Shown piece by piece: positions 49,181-61,320 of a stretch of 64,000 nucleotides of DNA. Source of the DNA: Monomorium pharaonis (taxonomy: Eukaryota; Arthropoda; Insecta; Hymenoptera; Formicidae); assembly GCF_013373865.1 (NCBI RefSeq), contig NC_050469.1, positions 4,892,042 through 4,956,041 on the forward strand, read 5' to 3'. The translations under genes were made by a program, and so were the position numbers. Every line of letters begins with the position of its first letter. Position 1 is the first letter of the stretch. A model generated the notes under the pieces. That model saw nothing but the letters and a program-made list of their open reading frames with translations, was not told where the DNA came from and ran no database searches.

Positions 49181-50336
49181 AGAAGTGCAGTCAGCGTGCG
49201 ATTAAATTCTTCACTTAACAAAGTATAAACGATCTCTTCAAGCGGAGAGATGCGTAACTTGCTCAGGCGATACACGTTTCCAGAATAGAATTCCTATCAC
49301 GTAGGCTGTGAAAAGCTGCCGTCACGCGTTGGGTGAACGCAAATTCGGACAAAGTTTACCCTGCTCGATCGAAGGGCGCCGCTTCCGCAGGGGTGTGTAC
49401 GGGGCGTAGCGCGCAATAGCCGGACGTTGGCGCAATTAGGAAACAACTGCGTTGGTGGGCAGCCACTCGCTCGGGTAGATAATTGGTTTCCTCTTATTCC
49501 GTTGTCTCGATTGCCACTCGAGTGACATTCGCGAACTGATAATTGGCACGACGTGTATTCCGCACCTATTCCGAAGCCGCCTCCGCGTTTTCTATTTTCA
49601 AACAATAAGAAGGCCCAAGAGATAAGAAAGAAAAGCGTCCACTTGATCGATCGTCTCGACAAATGCAGTAATCTCCAATCGCTCTTTTCTCTATTTTAGT
49701 TACATATTTACGTAAGGTTTCTTTTATTTGTTACGAGAAATTGAGCAGAAACAATTGAATAGTTATTACAAACTTGGATAATGTATCTCAATTTTATACA
49801 TAATCGACAATAATACGAATCTTGAAAAAAGTTTTAAATGTAATTTGAAAAAGTAACGTAAAAGACTGCAGACTTTGCTTCTAATCCATTGTACCCTCCT
49901 TCCTAACTTCGAATTACAGAGTTTACGGTAATGGCACAGACTTTCGATTAAATGACATCCAAGATGCGAAAATGTATAACGTACATTCAGGGATATTAAT
50001 CACACTTAGACCCCTTGTCGTAATTTTAATATAAAATCTGTCTTAGTACAAGATGATGGATAGAGTTTAATAAACTTATATCAGGTACGCGCTCCAATTT
50101 TTCTCACGCGAGAATACACGCCGGTGTATCCGCGCGGGTGTTTCATTCGGCGCAACAAACACCAGCGGAAAACTGCAAAATTGGAGCGCGATCCCTATAG
50201 AATCGAAGACAATACGGTATTTTTACGCGTCGTTTTGCTAACTGGGACCGCTATTCCCCGCAGTAAACAAGGGATTATCGTTCGGGGCACGGTTCCAACT
50301 TTGCCAGATTTATTTTACAACTAATATTTGCTAAGG

Positions 50337-50371
50337 GCGACGGCGGCGACGGCGACGGCAACGGCGGCCGG
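50337..50371 (+). repeat. (CGACGG)-type GC-rich short repeat
   Basis: Irregular GGCGAC/GGCGGC units over about 35 bp, inside CpG-rich DNA. Confidence 0.8.
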
Positions 50372-50481
50372 AGCTCCGGAGCCCCCGTTATCCCAGGAAC
50401 GCACGTCGCCGAGGACAGTATAAAAACCCTATAGAGACTCGCAGTAAGGGGAAAAGTAAGAAACTGGCCGGGCATCGCGCT

Positions 50482-50489
50482 CGCGCGCG

Positions 50490-50561
<72 letters not shown>
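50482..50561 (+). repeat. (CG)n joined to (CT)n
   Basis: About 13 bp of CG dinucleotides (50482-50494) pass directly into about 67 bp of pure CT. This juxtaposes a Z-DNA-prone and a triplex-prone sequence. Confidence 0.96.
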
Positions 50562-50565
<4 letters not shown>

Positions 50566-50660
50566 GACGAGCCGCGATAAAGGAATTTATGTCGACGCGA
50601 GATTTACGTCCCCTTACGCTTTTACAACGTACAACGCGCGAGGAGCCGTACGTTGGCGGC

Positions 50661-50724
50661 ACGTACGGTACGTACGTTCTATTGTGCGCACACGTGCGTG
50701 TGTATGTGCGCACACGTACGTACA
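50661..50724. repeat. Alternating purine-pyrimidine, self-complementary tract
   Basis: ACGTACGGTACGTACGT (50661-50677) is followed by two copies of TGTGCGCACACGT (50683-50695 and 50705-50717) separated by GCGTGTGTA, then ACGTACA. The words are near-palindromic, so the tract could extrude a cruciform or adopt Z-DNA. Confidence 0.85.
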
Positions 50725-50809
50725 CGGGGGAGCGTCTAGCGTAATCGGGCGACTATGCGCGCGACAACATCGCGAGTTTGCGGACAAAACCATCGCGGGC
50801 TCAGTCGCA

Positions 50810-50832
50810 CCGCCGCGCCGCGCCGCGCCGTC
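50810..50832 (+). repeat. (CCGCG)n short tandem repeat
   Basis: About four CCGCG units with a CCGTCGCG end, in a CpG-rich island. Confidence 0.88.
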
Positions 50833-51380
50833 GCGTATGATACGCGTATGCATTTTGAAACGTCTTCTCTCAAAAGTTGGCGTTGACATACGAATATCGG
50901 AACGGAAGCGAAACGTGACTTCTAAAGATGCCACCGAGCGGCTCCTTTTTGGCGTCACCGTTTTGACGGCGTGGGAAATCGAGAACATTTCCCGAACGGA
51001 CAGTAAACTCGAAAATACAGTTATTTCCCGTTCTTTCATTATTCCGAACGTATGTTTTTTAAAGTCAAACTTACATATACTCTCACAAATACTGAAAAAA
51101 GATTGTTTTTAATACCCTTTAAAAATAAGTTTTGATATCATACTGACATTTACTTTAATTACACTAGCCAGAAATCGAATTTAAAAACAGAGCGTAATGT
51201 ATATAAAAATTCTACTATATTGTAACTAAAAAGCCGTTTATGGCGTACGTTTTACTTTTGTACGCGCCAACTTTATCACGCTTTACGACGACAATCCGTC
51301 GAAAGCACCCCGTACACCTGTTCCCGTACATAGTTATGTGCATGCAGTTTTATGTTTGAGAGAAAAGAAATAGAGAAAAA

Positions 51381-51416
51381 GGAGATAGGGAGAGAGAGAG
51401 AAAGAGAGAGAGAGAT
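51381..51416 (+). repeat. Imperfect (GA)n microsatellite
   Basis: A GA-rich run of about 36 bp with GGG and AAA interruptions. Confidence 0.88.
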
Positions 51417-51589
51417 ATGAACGGTTGAATTCTTTGGAAAATCACATTCATCCACTGCACAGGCAACAACCAGCAATTCTTTCGGGCCACAGCACCTTCG
51501 CAGAGGGCCGCAGGGGGCGGGCGACCCCTTAACCGAGTTTACTTCCATCTCAGAATCCTCCCCTCCGTTCCCCAGCCACTCGACTTCAC

Positions 51590-51626
51590 ATACACACACG
51601 TACGCACACACATACACATACGCACG
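51590..51626 (+). repeat. Imperfect (CA)n tract
   Basis: CACATACACACACGTACGCACACACATACACATACGCACG-like sequence: alternating purine-pyrimidine with several TA/CG interruptions. Confidence 0.8.
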
Positions 51627-53100
51627 TGCCTCATTCTCACTCGATTTTCCTCGAGCACCGTTGGCCGCCTCTTGACTTCGCCTCTAGCACATCCCTCTAA
51701 CACGTCGGAGGTTTGAACTTGCAGACTTAGGACGCTCGCTATGATGAAATGGGATGAGACAGAGGCGAGACAATGGGCTGTACGAAGAAAGTGGAGTATA
51801 AACTCATATTCAGGAAACGGCGAGTATAAACTCTGTTTTATATGAATAAGAAAGCCAAGTTTATTCACAGTCCTAGGTTTTACCTCGTCGTCAAGATGTG
51901 TGTTGAGGACCCAGCAGATAAGAAGATTATGTTTAAATTGGGTATGAATAAAATGTACTACTCATTCCTCCGTATAAACGAATACTCAAAGTCAACAGTA
52001 AGTATGTAAAATGCTTCTATTCACAAATACGAGAGAGTCAAGTTGCACAAAGTATAATGATGATGAAAGTGACTGGAAAGAGAGAAATGCAATACAAATT
52101 CAGATTCGAAAGATAACAGATTTTAATGATAAACGAAAATAAATTATAATACATTTCAAATATTTAGTAAAATTATAGGCAAACTTCTTTGAAATCGTTT
52201 TATTTAATTGCAGAACTCTTTTCAAAATTACAAACTTTTATTTTTGAGAACGCTTTTAAGAGGTCACGAAAAAAACTATCAAACTAACAGGCGTGTTAGG
52301 CGTGTTGAAAAAGAAGAAAATATCGCCCTCGAGAGTCGTACATGGTTCGCCTAGTAACGTCCTTTAACCACTCGACGCCAGTACCAAGCGACTTTCACGT
52401 AAACGACCGCGGATACGGAAGTGCGACTACGAGAGCCGCCGGTTCGCCGACGAAAAGTGTTGGAAAGGTTGGTCACGGCTGTCGTCGTGAAAAAGACAAG
52501 GCGAGTAAGTGGAAACAGAAGCGGAACGGGGAACAGCGCAAAGCTCGCAACGCTCAGAACAACGCGCTGCTTGCAAGCGGCGTGTAATGCGTTGCGGCTG
52601 AGCAAAAAGAAGGAGGGCCCTCGCGGGAAAGCTTCATTAAGCAGACACCGCACCGGAGAGACGGCGGTGGTGAAGTAGAAGGAATGAGAAGGGCGGAAAG
52701 AAAAGAGGGCCGAGAAAGAGAGAGAGAGAAGGGCCCAGCATAAACTGTCCCGCTTTGTGCGGAGAATTGCGTTTTAATTCCCACATTCAGGGAGAGGGAA
52801 AAGAGGGCTCGGTTACCAGTCGACGGCGCTCGTATACACGCTGTACACGACCCTCATGCATTTTACATGGTCACCACCTGGCAGCGCATTGCGTCTGTGT
52901 AAAGAAGCGGTCACGGAGCCGCGACGCGGGAAAGAGGTCGCTTATCATCAAGGAAGGGAAGAGACCACTCTCGGGACCCTTCGTAGCGATGATTCACTAA
53001 GCCGAAAAAGAAGAAACTCTAAGACAGAAGCAGCTTCCGCGAGAACAAGCTTCTCTTTCTGCAAGGGCGGATTAACGCTAATTTGAAAGTCGCTCTACGA

Positions 53101-54800
53101 GTCTGTCTCTCTTCATATATCAACAAGACTTGTTTATATTCACTGCCGATGCGTTTCACAATTTCGATTGCATTCATATCTAGCGCGCCAAGATACATAA
53201 ATTATAATGTAATATAAAAAATTTATATATATATTTATATGTACATATTTGCCAAATGTCAAATAAATTTCATAATGCTTTTATTTAAAGTTTAATTAAA
53301 CATCTTGTGACTGTATACATTGTCCCCACCTTGGTAACTTTTGATATTAAATATTTTCATAATTTAGAATCAGATTAAAATCTTACTCAAGTAAAATCAA
53401 CTTGAAACTAACTGAAGAATAAAATTAAATCTGTGCTTTAATCCCTTCCGTATTTTCTATCAAATCTTTTAACGTTTATTTTATTCCGCGGAACATCTGT
53501 TTTTTTTTTACTTTTCAATCCTCATATTCAGAATTCAAGAGAAGTAAACGACTTTGCAACATCGTATGCATTATAGAAAAAAATGTAGAGAATCTCGCTG
53601 TAAAACTGCTGCTCATTTGCACTCGATGCAATCCGCCTTCCGGACTGTCGCATCTTAATGAGCGCGACTTTTATTTCTGCATGCGCAGCACCGATTTATC
53701 GATCGTGGACTCGCCCAATGTACACCGCAAGTTTTCCATCTCATGGTGATTTACATAAAAAACGTTCACGTCGCGCCTCTCATGAGACGATAACGCGCAA
53801 GATGGTAGCAAGTCGAACATAAAATTCCTAAGTACGCCAGAAACAGTACGACGTTTGCGAACTTTGCGGTTACTTTAGCGGAAATTACATCGTACTTTTT
53901 GCGCCCGGTTTCCGCCCTAGCTACGCTTGCCAACGAAATTATAAATCCACCGCGGCTTTTTGCAGTGCTTCATATTCTCGGTCATTTAATCGTACACGGT
54001 TACCAAACCAGATATACATCATTACTGTCCTTTCACCACCGCCATGCGCACTTCTTACGATGGTAAAATATGAAAAGAAAAAGTGCGCTTTTCTTCACCC
54101 TTTAATCTATCGAACAAGTCAGTAATTATAAATTTTTTATTTATAAATCCATTAACAGCACTCGCGTTTTCTCGTGTTTCGGTTGAAATAATAATAATAA
54201 TATGACAGAAAGGCATTGAATATTTCATATGTCGATAATTATAATGTGCATAATAGAGACGGAAAAGTCACGTCAAATCGTACTAATGGCAAGAATACGT
54301 TAAAAAGCGAGGCAGTTAATTCCAGAATTGTTTACGGAAAACAATTACTGAGTTAATTGCGTTTGAGTTGGCTGATCCATACAAGCTTCGTTAATTCCAC
54401 TGTCTAAGTACTTGGCGAGAGGTGCCGAATTAATTTCACCGTGCATGTCGAAGATGCGTCTCGTTCAAACGTTGTGTGTGTGGGTGTGTGTCTTCGCAAA
54501 TTGTTTTAGATTACGCATAAAGCACAAATCTAATCGACTTTTGTTTGCCAAGTGTAACAAACAAAAATCTTTCCCTTCCTTAACGCATGTAAATCATAAC
54601 TGACGTCAATGACAATTGTTATAATCATAGTCTTAGAAAAAATATATAGGTTAACTAATTTTTATTTATAATGTGAATAATGATATGTATGTAAATATAA
54701 TAAAATCTTAATGGGAAATTCTAATTTTTCAATCATCAAATCTTTGAAATTGCACGATAGGTCAGATAATTCTCGAGGAGCTCTTAGAAATCGATATGAT
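53101..54800. other. AT-rich and mixed DNA
   Basis: 53101-53580 and 54100-54380 are AT-rich (with (ATA)n at about 54187-54202). 53600-54060 is moderately CpG-rich. Only short open frames; nothing recognised. Confidence 0.5.
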
Positions 54801-55700
54801 TGCATAATTTCAATAATGCCTTGTGATTTTCAAAGTTGCGCGATATGCCTTTTCGACTTTTTGCGAGATCTAAGGAAAGAAAGCTAGAAGGGAAGAAGAA
54901 TGAGGAGAAAGAAGCGCGCTCACACAAAGACGATTGTGCATCGACAAAGAGGTGCAATATTCTTAGTGCCCCAGGGAATGTAGATTCGACGAAGCAGACT
55001 GACCCGCGGGCGAAACCTGCTCCGGTTTGCACATATACTAACACTTTCCTGTATTACTTCCACATTTCTCGTATTACTCACTCGTTTTTTGCGTCTCCCT
55101 CGCACGTCTCATTTTCCGGATTTATCTCAAAAGTCGAACTATTTCCAGTTGGTGCTACACTGCAGAAATTATTGTCGCATTCGGTGATTTACATCGCGAC
55201 ACTAAGATTCGAGGAGAAGTGCGATATATGTAAACAAATATTTTTAATAGAATTTAACATTCTATTATCCTTCTCTCGCTACGTGTGCACTGCGATACCA
55301 TTAACCACAGCTGTTCGCCGAGTATCAAAAAATCTTTGCCGCGGATTGACCAACGAACGACGATTGCGGATTCCCTCTCTTTCTCACCCTCTAGCATTTA
55401 ATCTTTCACCTCTCTCGCCATACTCTGTCAATTCGACAGGCGGTGCTAGCTTTTTTCCCAGAGTTTCACACGGTAGAGCGTGGAATCGTTCTCGTTTACG
55501 GTCCATTCAAACATTCCCGAGCGAAGTTTTCAAACGCGGCAAGGGTAGGAAATCAAACATATTCGTATAAAGTGCGCTACACGAATTCAATAGAGTATCG
55601 CTAAAACGCTCTTGCACGTTCGAAATATCGTGGCTGCGAATTGTGGTATAGCTCGCAAATATTCCACCGTCGCTTCTGTCGGCACCACTGCGTTTTTCGT
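54801..55700. other. Region containing the longest open frame (244 codons), probably chance
   Basis: A plus-strand frame from 54836 to 55570 is open for 244 codons. Its translation starts MRDMPFRLFARSKERK and is basic at the N-terminus, then mixed. It has no signal peptide, repeat, zinc-finger spacing or other motif I recognise, and no splice or polyadenylation context stands out. It is unsupported as a gene, but it is the best single frame to test against transcripts. Confidence 0.3.
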
Positions 55701-56700
55701 TATCACACCCGATTTTCGATTTATATCATTTTTTTTCTACTTTTTATACCTCATACGGGAACATACGTAGACACAATTATTTGTTCATAAATGTTTAACG
55801 TGCGATGTAATTTCATAAATTGTTACTTTGCTTACAGCTATTAAATTTGACATATTACACGATAATATATCCTCATGAATTTTGTCACGAGAACATGATA
55901 AAATAGAAATACTCCACAAAAGAGGCAATAATAAAAATGTAATTTTTATACCAAATTTGATTAAGAAAAATTATATTTATTATTATTAAATTCTCTTTGA
56001 ATATTTAAAAAATCTAGCGTTACTCTTTATCACGTAAATGTCACGTAATATTTTAAATCAGATTTACATTTTTGTATAAAGATATTGTTATATTTGTAAT
56101 TCCAAAAGTCATTTAAAACATTTAAAAGTTCTTTTTTCGGTTATAATTAAAAGAATAAATATTTTCAACTAAAAAATATTTTTAAAAATTTTTCTTAATT
56201 TTAGTAAATTATATATTTGGTAAACAATAATTTTAAAGAGTATTTATTTCTTGTATATAAATAATTTATTTATTATATTTTCTAAATTTGAAAACATGAA
56301 TTTATACAAATATTTACTAAAATATTATTTTAAAAATTAAAAGATTCGGATTCAACATTTTAAAAATTTATTTATTATATTTTAACAAGTATTATACTAT
56401 GTGTATTAAATCTAAATTTGTTTTAAACCAATTTTTCAACAATTTTATTTTTAATTTTAAGGCTTTGGTATTTTTATAATTAAAAAGAGAAGCTTTAGAT
56501 TTCAAACATTATTTAAATCTAAATTTAAATAAAAATATTTACTGAAATAAAGAATTTTTTTCTCCGTGTATGTATTATTTCAAATTCATCTTATAAATAT
56601 TCCTCACAAATTACTTTATATAAAACAGAACGTACTTCATTCTATTACTTACAAAGCGTAACATAAAAAATAATAGAACGTCTTGCATTAATCATTATGA
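55701..56700. other. Very AT-rich block
   Basis: About 1 kb of AT-rich DNA with many TTTAAAAATTT-type words and no open frame of note. Near 56556-56572 it contains TTTTTTTCTCCGTGTA, whose reverse complement (TACACGGAGAAAAAAA) resembles the ends of repeat family B; no matching left end was found. Confidence 0.5.
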
Positions 56701-58065
56701 AAAATGTTGGCTTTATCTAGATCGACGAAAGAAAATGCCGCTCATGAGAAATAACGCGAATGATTTATTGAAGCGTAAGCTAAACAACATCCAGCGGAAC
56801 GTCACCGTTCATTAGTAAACGTGCAAATCTTTCCGTGCCACTTGGCGAGGGTCAGTCGCTTCGTTCGAGGAGCCTCACGGGAACGTAGGATAAGTAAAGA
56901 CGCACGAAGAAGCGCTAAAGTGAGCGGAGGGATAACCGAGCAAACCATAGATAAGGGTCGGCGGTGATTGCCCTATAAAATATGTATCCTACCGTCGACC
57001 TTTTCTCTTTTGTACGTCCCTTCTTTCTTCCCGTCGCGCCCGTATCTTCCCTCTACCTTCGTAACATGGCCATCTTCAATCCCTCGAGCAACAAGCCACT
57101 GACATCGAGCTAGCGTGAATCCAGCTGCCTGCATAGGATGTCCCAGACGTAAAATACGCTTTGCATTATAGACAACAGAAGTCAAGCTTGGAAAAATGTC
57201 ACTCGCTTCCGTATATGAATGACTGAAAAATGTGAAAAACCCAGTGAACCAGTTTTTCAGGGGAGGAGCAGATAGAGCAGGAACTCCTCGTTTTTCTTCA
57301 AACTTCGGACGGAGTTCGTTGGAATTAGAAACTGGCATAGCGACAAGATGTTTAAATGTTAAAGTTAAGTTCTACTACGTCAAATCAAACCTTCAGCAAG
57401 AAGTTACTCGAGGCCAGATTTGTCAAAGGAAGTATAATAAGCCCAAAGGCACCGCATATATGCGTTATACGACAAACATACTTGTCTTTACGCGCTGTAC
57501 GAGGTGCCCTTTTCATCCTTCCAGGATCCTTTTCGCTCCTGTTTACGATTGTTTGTGTCTGTCCGGCCGAATCTCGGACCTTTTACCCACGTCACTCTTT
57601 TTCCCTCTTGCCTTACCCTCGTATATATCGCCCCCGCGGCGCTCTTTGCCGGAAGAGCTCTGCGGAGAACAGAGTGTGGATGGGGGTGCCATAAAAGAAA
57701 GTGGCAGTTTCGATGAGAGAACGGAAACTCCGATGGAAGAGGCAACGGCATACTCTTTTCCCTCCCCTCCCCCCCCCGGCCCCATCTACCCTTAGACACA
57801 CGAAAGTTTGTATACGCGAGTTCACACTCCGCTCGGCCGAAAAAAGCACGACGTCGGGCGCCGAAAAATATTTCGCGGCCTCTCGGCTTCCTTTTTCAAT
57901 CCTTTGGCGGCGAGTGCCGGCTGACGTGATTCTCAGGGAGACCCCTCTTGAGACAACATGCCGAATTATTTTTGGCTCGCGGCCATGATTCCTCGCAGTA
58001 CGTCGTGCGAAAACAGCATCCAAGCTCGCGACAAACTCACTGTGCGTCTCGTTCACGCATTATCG
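56701..58065. other. Mixed to CpG-rich DNA, no supported gene
   Basis: Frames include 121 codons minus (56973-57338), 187 plus (57232-57795) and 147 minus (57613-58056). They overlap on opposite strands and pass through C-rich low-complexity sequence (C8 at about 57768). I recognise no domain. The minus frame at 56973-57338 has the most varied amino-acid use and is the one worth a protein search. Confidence 0.4.
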
Positions 58066-58280
58066 CATTGGAATAACTTTCACATTTATATTACATCTCA
58101 TTTATTACATTCATTAAAAATCAATGGAAAGCAAACACACGAGTAATGTAATCGAACTTCCAATGTAATAAAATGATTAAATTATTGAGAGTTTATCATT
58201 AAGCTACTCTAATATTTTTGCTTTTCATTGATTTTTAACGAACATAATAAATGAAATATAAATCTTGAAAGTTATCCTAA
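58066..58280. repeat. Large foldback repeat with ~65-bp arms
   Basis: The left arm (58066-58135) and the reverse complement of the right arm (58217-58280) share TTTGCTTT.CATTGATTTTTAA.GAA..TAATAAATGA, TATAAAT and TGAAAGTTAT, with a 5-bp gap in one arm. The spacer is about 81 bp of AT-rich DNA. High arm identity over the central 40 bp suggests a recent origin. It could be a MITE-like element or a locus for a long hairpin RNA. Confidence 0.85.
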
Positions 58281-61200
58281 TCATTTTTTGTACGAGTTTC
58301 AATATTTCAAATGTATAAAGATTTCATCTAAAAAAAAAAATTGTAAAAGTTATTCTAGTATTATAATAAATATTGCCGGCGCTAAAAATCGAAAGAGATG
58401 AAAAACAAATTTGAGCCATCATCGCCTCGTCATCGTCGTTGCCGATAAAGTAATACTGATGGTAAATTTCTTCGATACTCTCTACAGCGAATGCATTATC
58501 GCGCGCAAAGACGCGCGCAAAGCACGGATAACTTCGTTAGAACATTTCTCTCGAGAAGTTTGAAATCGTATTATTTCCAAGTTCCACGCAGCTACGACAT
58601 TGTCCCGCGCGTTAACACAAGCCGCTAACGCTACCGTTAATTGCGATTAATAAGTTACATGGTCATCAAATGTAAAATTTATCTATTCTCACATAAATTA
58701 ATTATATATACCACACTCAATGTGTCGTTTCCATGACAAAACACACAAATGGTGTGTCGTTCTAGAATGAACGCTAAAAAAATGCTAAATAACAAATTTA
58801 ACACAAAATGTTCAAATACAATGCAATCATATCATGTTAAATTAATATTCAAAAACATTAATAGTTTAATACAAAAATTTTTACAAGAATCAGTTTTAAC
58901 ATAAATATAAAATATTTTTTACGATGGCAGCTTTTAACTCTTTCAGTCGATTAAATAATGTTAAAGATGGACAAGTTGATTTTTGCTCATTTGCAAAAAA
59001 TTTGGACCGCAAAGTATTAATCAAGGCTATTTATCTCTCTTTACAGACTCGATAAAACAACGAATAGCGACATTCAAATCTCGCTGTGACATCTAAACTG
59101 TCCTTCCGGTGTGCACCACCTTAAAATTTTCGTGTCGCTTATCGATATATCACGCAGGCAAATGACTGCCGTCATGGCCGAGCGAAAATCTGTTTAATAT
59201 TAACGAGAGGTCACGAGCGAGGCGGAAACGAGTCTTACCGACGAGCGACGACATGGCCGCGTCGAATTTAAATTCACGCGAATTTTGCGGGCCCGTGGAA
59301 AATCCGTAGGAAAAATCGACGAGGAATATCTACATATCGACAAGATGCCGTAGACACAGGCTCGCATACTGAGATGCCTCATACGATATTCCGCTATCTC
59401 CTATGCGAGCCGCCTATTATATAGAGGGAAAAAGAAAGATCGGCGGGGCGCTCATCGGAATATTCCGCCTTGAAAAACCTTGCGCCATCGAATTTCCTCC
59501 GAACAAGCGTTTATTTTGCACGATCTTCAAATCGACTTTCATCAAATAGGGAATACGCCGTTGTAAATAATGCGCCGATGCAGTAGCTGAAAGGACAAAT
59601 ACCTTCGCCTGCAGGTAGATTCTACGAGTCAAAGGTGTATTTGCAGAGATCTTTTGACGTCGTATAAAATCGCCCGTACCGTCGTCGCCGTAGCGAACTT
59701 TTATGAAGCGAACTTTCAATGATGAATGCGTTAATATTATCAGATAAATACATACGCGATTATTTAGATTCTTAAAAATCTACTCTATAATCTGCCAATC
59801 GTGCCTGTCATCTGGACGATAAATGATGATGCTATCCCTGCAATTTGCATTGTTAGTAGGTCAACTCGGAAAGGCAATATTTTATAAGTTCCATGTGTAA
59901 ATGAAAAAAGCAGTGATAAATCGTAGAATAAAAGTTATACAAAATATTTATGTACTTTCGATTCTCCGTACGTAATATTTTATCAGCATGTATTGCATTG
60001 AAAGTTTTAAAATTCACTCGGAAATTATCTACATTAAGAATTTTTTATCTCTGGAGATTATATGAATCGTTGTGCACAATAATTTGAATGATAGTCGAAA
60101 GAATGAATTGTTGTAAGAACTAATATAATGTCTCTCGACAAAACACTTTTAAATTACACGCAGTGTCTTTTGAAGTGCGTTAAACATTCCGGGGACTTTC
60201 ATTTTCGCAATAACATGGAATTAGGTCAGTAAGAGAACGGGAATGTGTTTACGGGTGATGCGAGAACGAGGAAACGCATTTCGTTATTGCATCGCGCATA
60301 AACAACGCGATGGTGATCCGAGATACGTCACAATAACGCAAACAAATAGCGCGCGTTGTCATTTGGCACTGATATTTGTCCGAAAGTATCAGACACAGCA
60401 AACTCCTAATAACGTGGATATCATGACGGATATCCGGGGGACTTGGCACGTTTTGACGCATAAAGAGGGTAAAACAGCATGCCGAGCGAGCGAGATCGGG
60501 ATAATGCCGTGACATCGTTTTCTTCCCACGCGGGAGAATATGCAGAGCTCTCAGGCTCGCATTTGTCGAGGCGATAAACGTGAATATTTTAGCATTTGAC
60601 CCGCTGACGATATCACGTCGTCCTAAGAGAAGATTCACATCCTAAGAGATTCACTTTATCTCCGACGCCCCTCCATAGGGGAACGGGCAATTTTCGCGAG
60701 CTGAGACACGGAAAGGAAGGTGGACGAGCAAATAGCGTCAAGCAAACACACAAGTCGAGAAAACAATTGGTAGCGACCGAATAATCGAGTTTGATTTGTT
60801 TGAGAACGAAATACGTGGGACTGGCTAACGCTTTAAAGAGGTATACGAATCAACAACAAATTTAGGAAACATGTAGGAAAAAATATTTAATCAGGAAGTT
60901 CACTAATGCTGGCATACCACTTTGTTTTTGAGTAGTAGTTCTTAAACAAAAGCTAAAAACAAAACTTTAAAAACATAATTGTAAACAAAAAATGTCTTTT
61001 ATCAGATGATTTCTAATATTTTTCTAATATTGTTTTATATTTTATTATAATTAATTAGTTTTACTAATATAGACAAAAATAAACGTCTGACAAATTGGAC
61101 TGCAAAGTGGCATTTTCCTTTAACATGAGTTTAACAACAAATTTTTTTTGTTAATTATACAAATATCTTGTGCTTTTCTGTAAGACACGTAGCATAATCT

Positions 61201-61320
61201 ACATATAAAGTTTAGATTAGGTTAAATTCATTTTGAGTAAATTTTATATAGAAAAAATCATGAATGTACGTACTATCAGTTATTATTTTTTTAATTATCT
61301 AAGTAAGTTATAGTTTCGTT
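58281..61320. other. Alternating AT-rich and CpG-rich DNA
   Basis: 58370-58640, 59100-59720 and 60150-60860 are CpG-richer; the remainder is AT-rich. The longest frame is 129 codons minus (60249-60638), overlapped by an 89-codon plus frame; neither is recognisable. No gene is supported. Confidence 0.5.

Larger units (their letters stand above)
49181..51110. other. CpG-rich island with a cluster of simple repeats
   Basis: 49181-49640 and 50080-51040 are CpG-rich and 49650-50075 is AT-rich. The open frames (up to 142 codons, 50684-51112) are read through CpG-rich simple sequence and have no recognised domain. Structured tracts are listed separately. Confidence 0.5.
51111..53100. other. Mixed non-coding DNA
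   Basis: 51111-51280 is AT-rich and 51281-51780 is richer in GC, with GA and CA tracts; 51800-52260 is AT-rich; 52261-53090 is CpG-rich with overlapping frames (100 codons minus 52351-52653; 85 plus 52421-52678) and no known domain. Confidence 0.5.

Noticed and set aside
57232..57795. 187-codon plus-strand open frame
   Set aside because: It overlaps minus-strand frames of similar length and ends in C-rich low-complexity sequence; no domain recognised.
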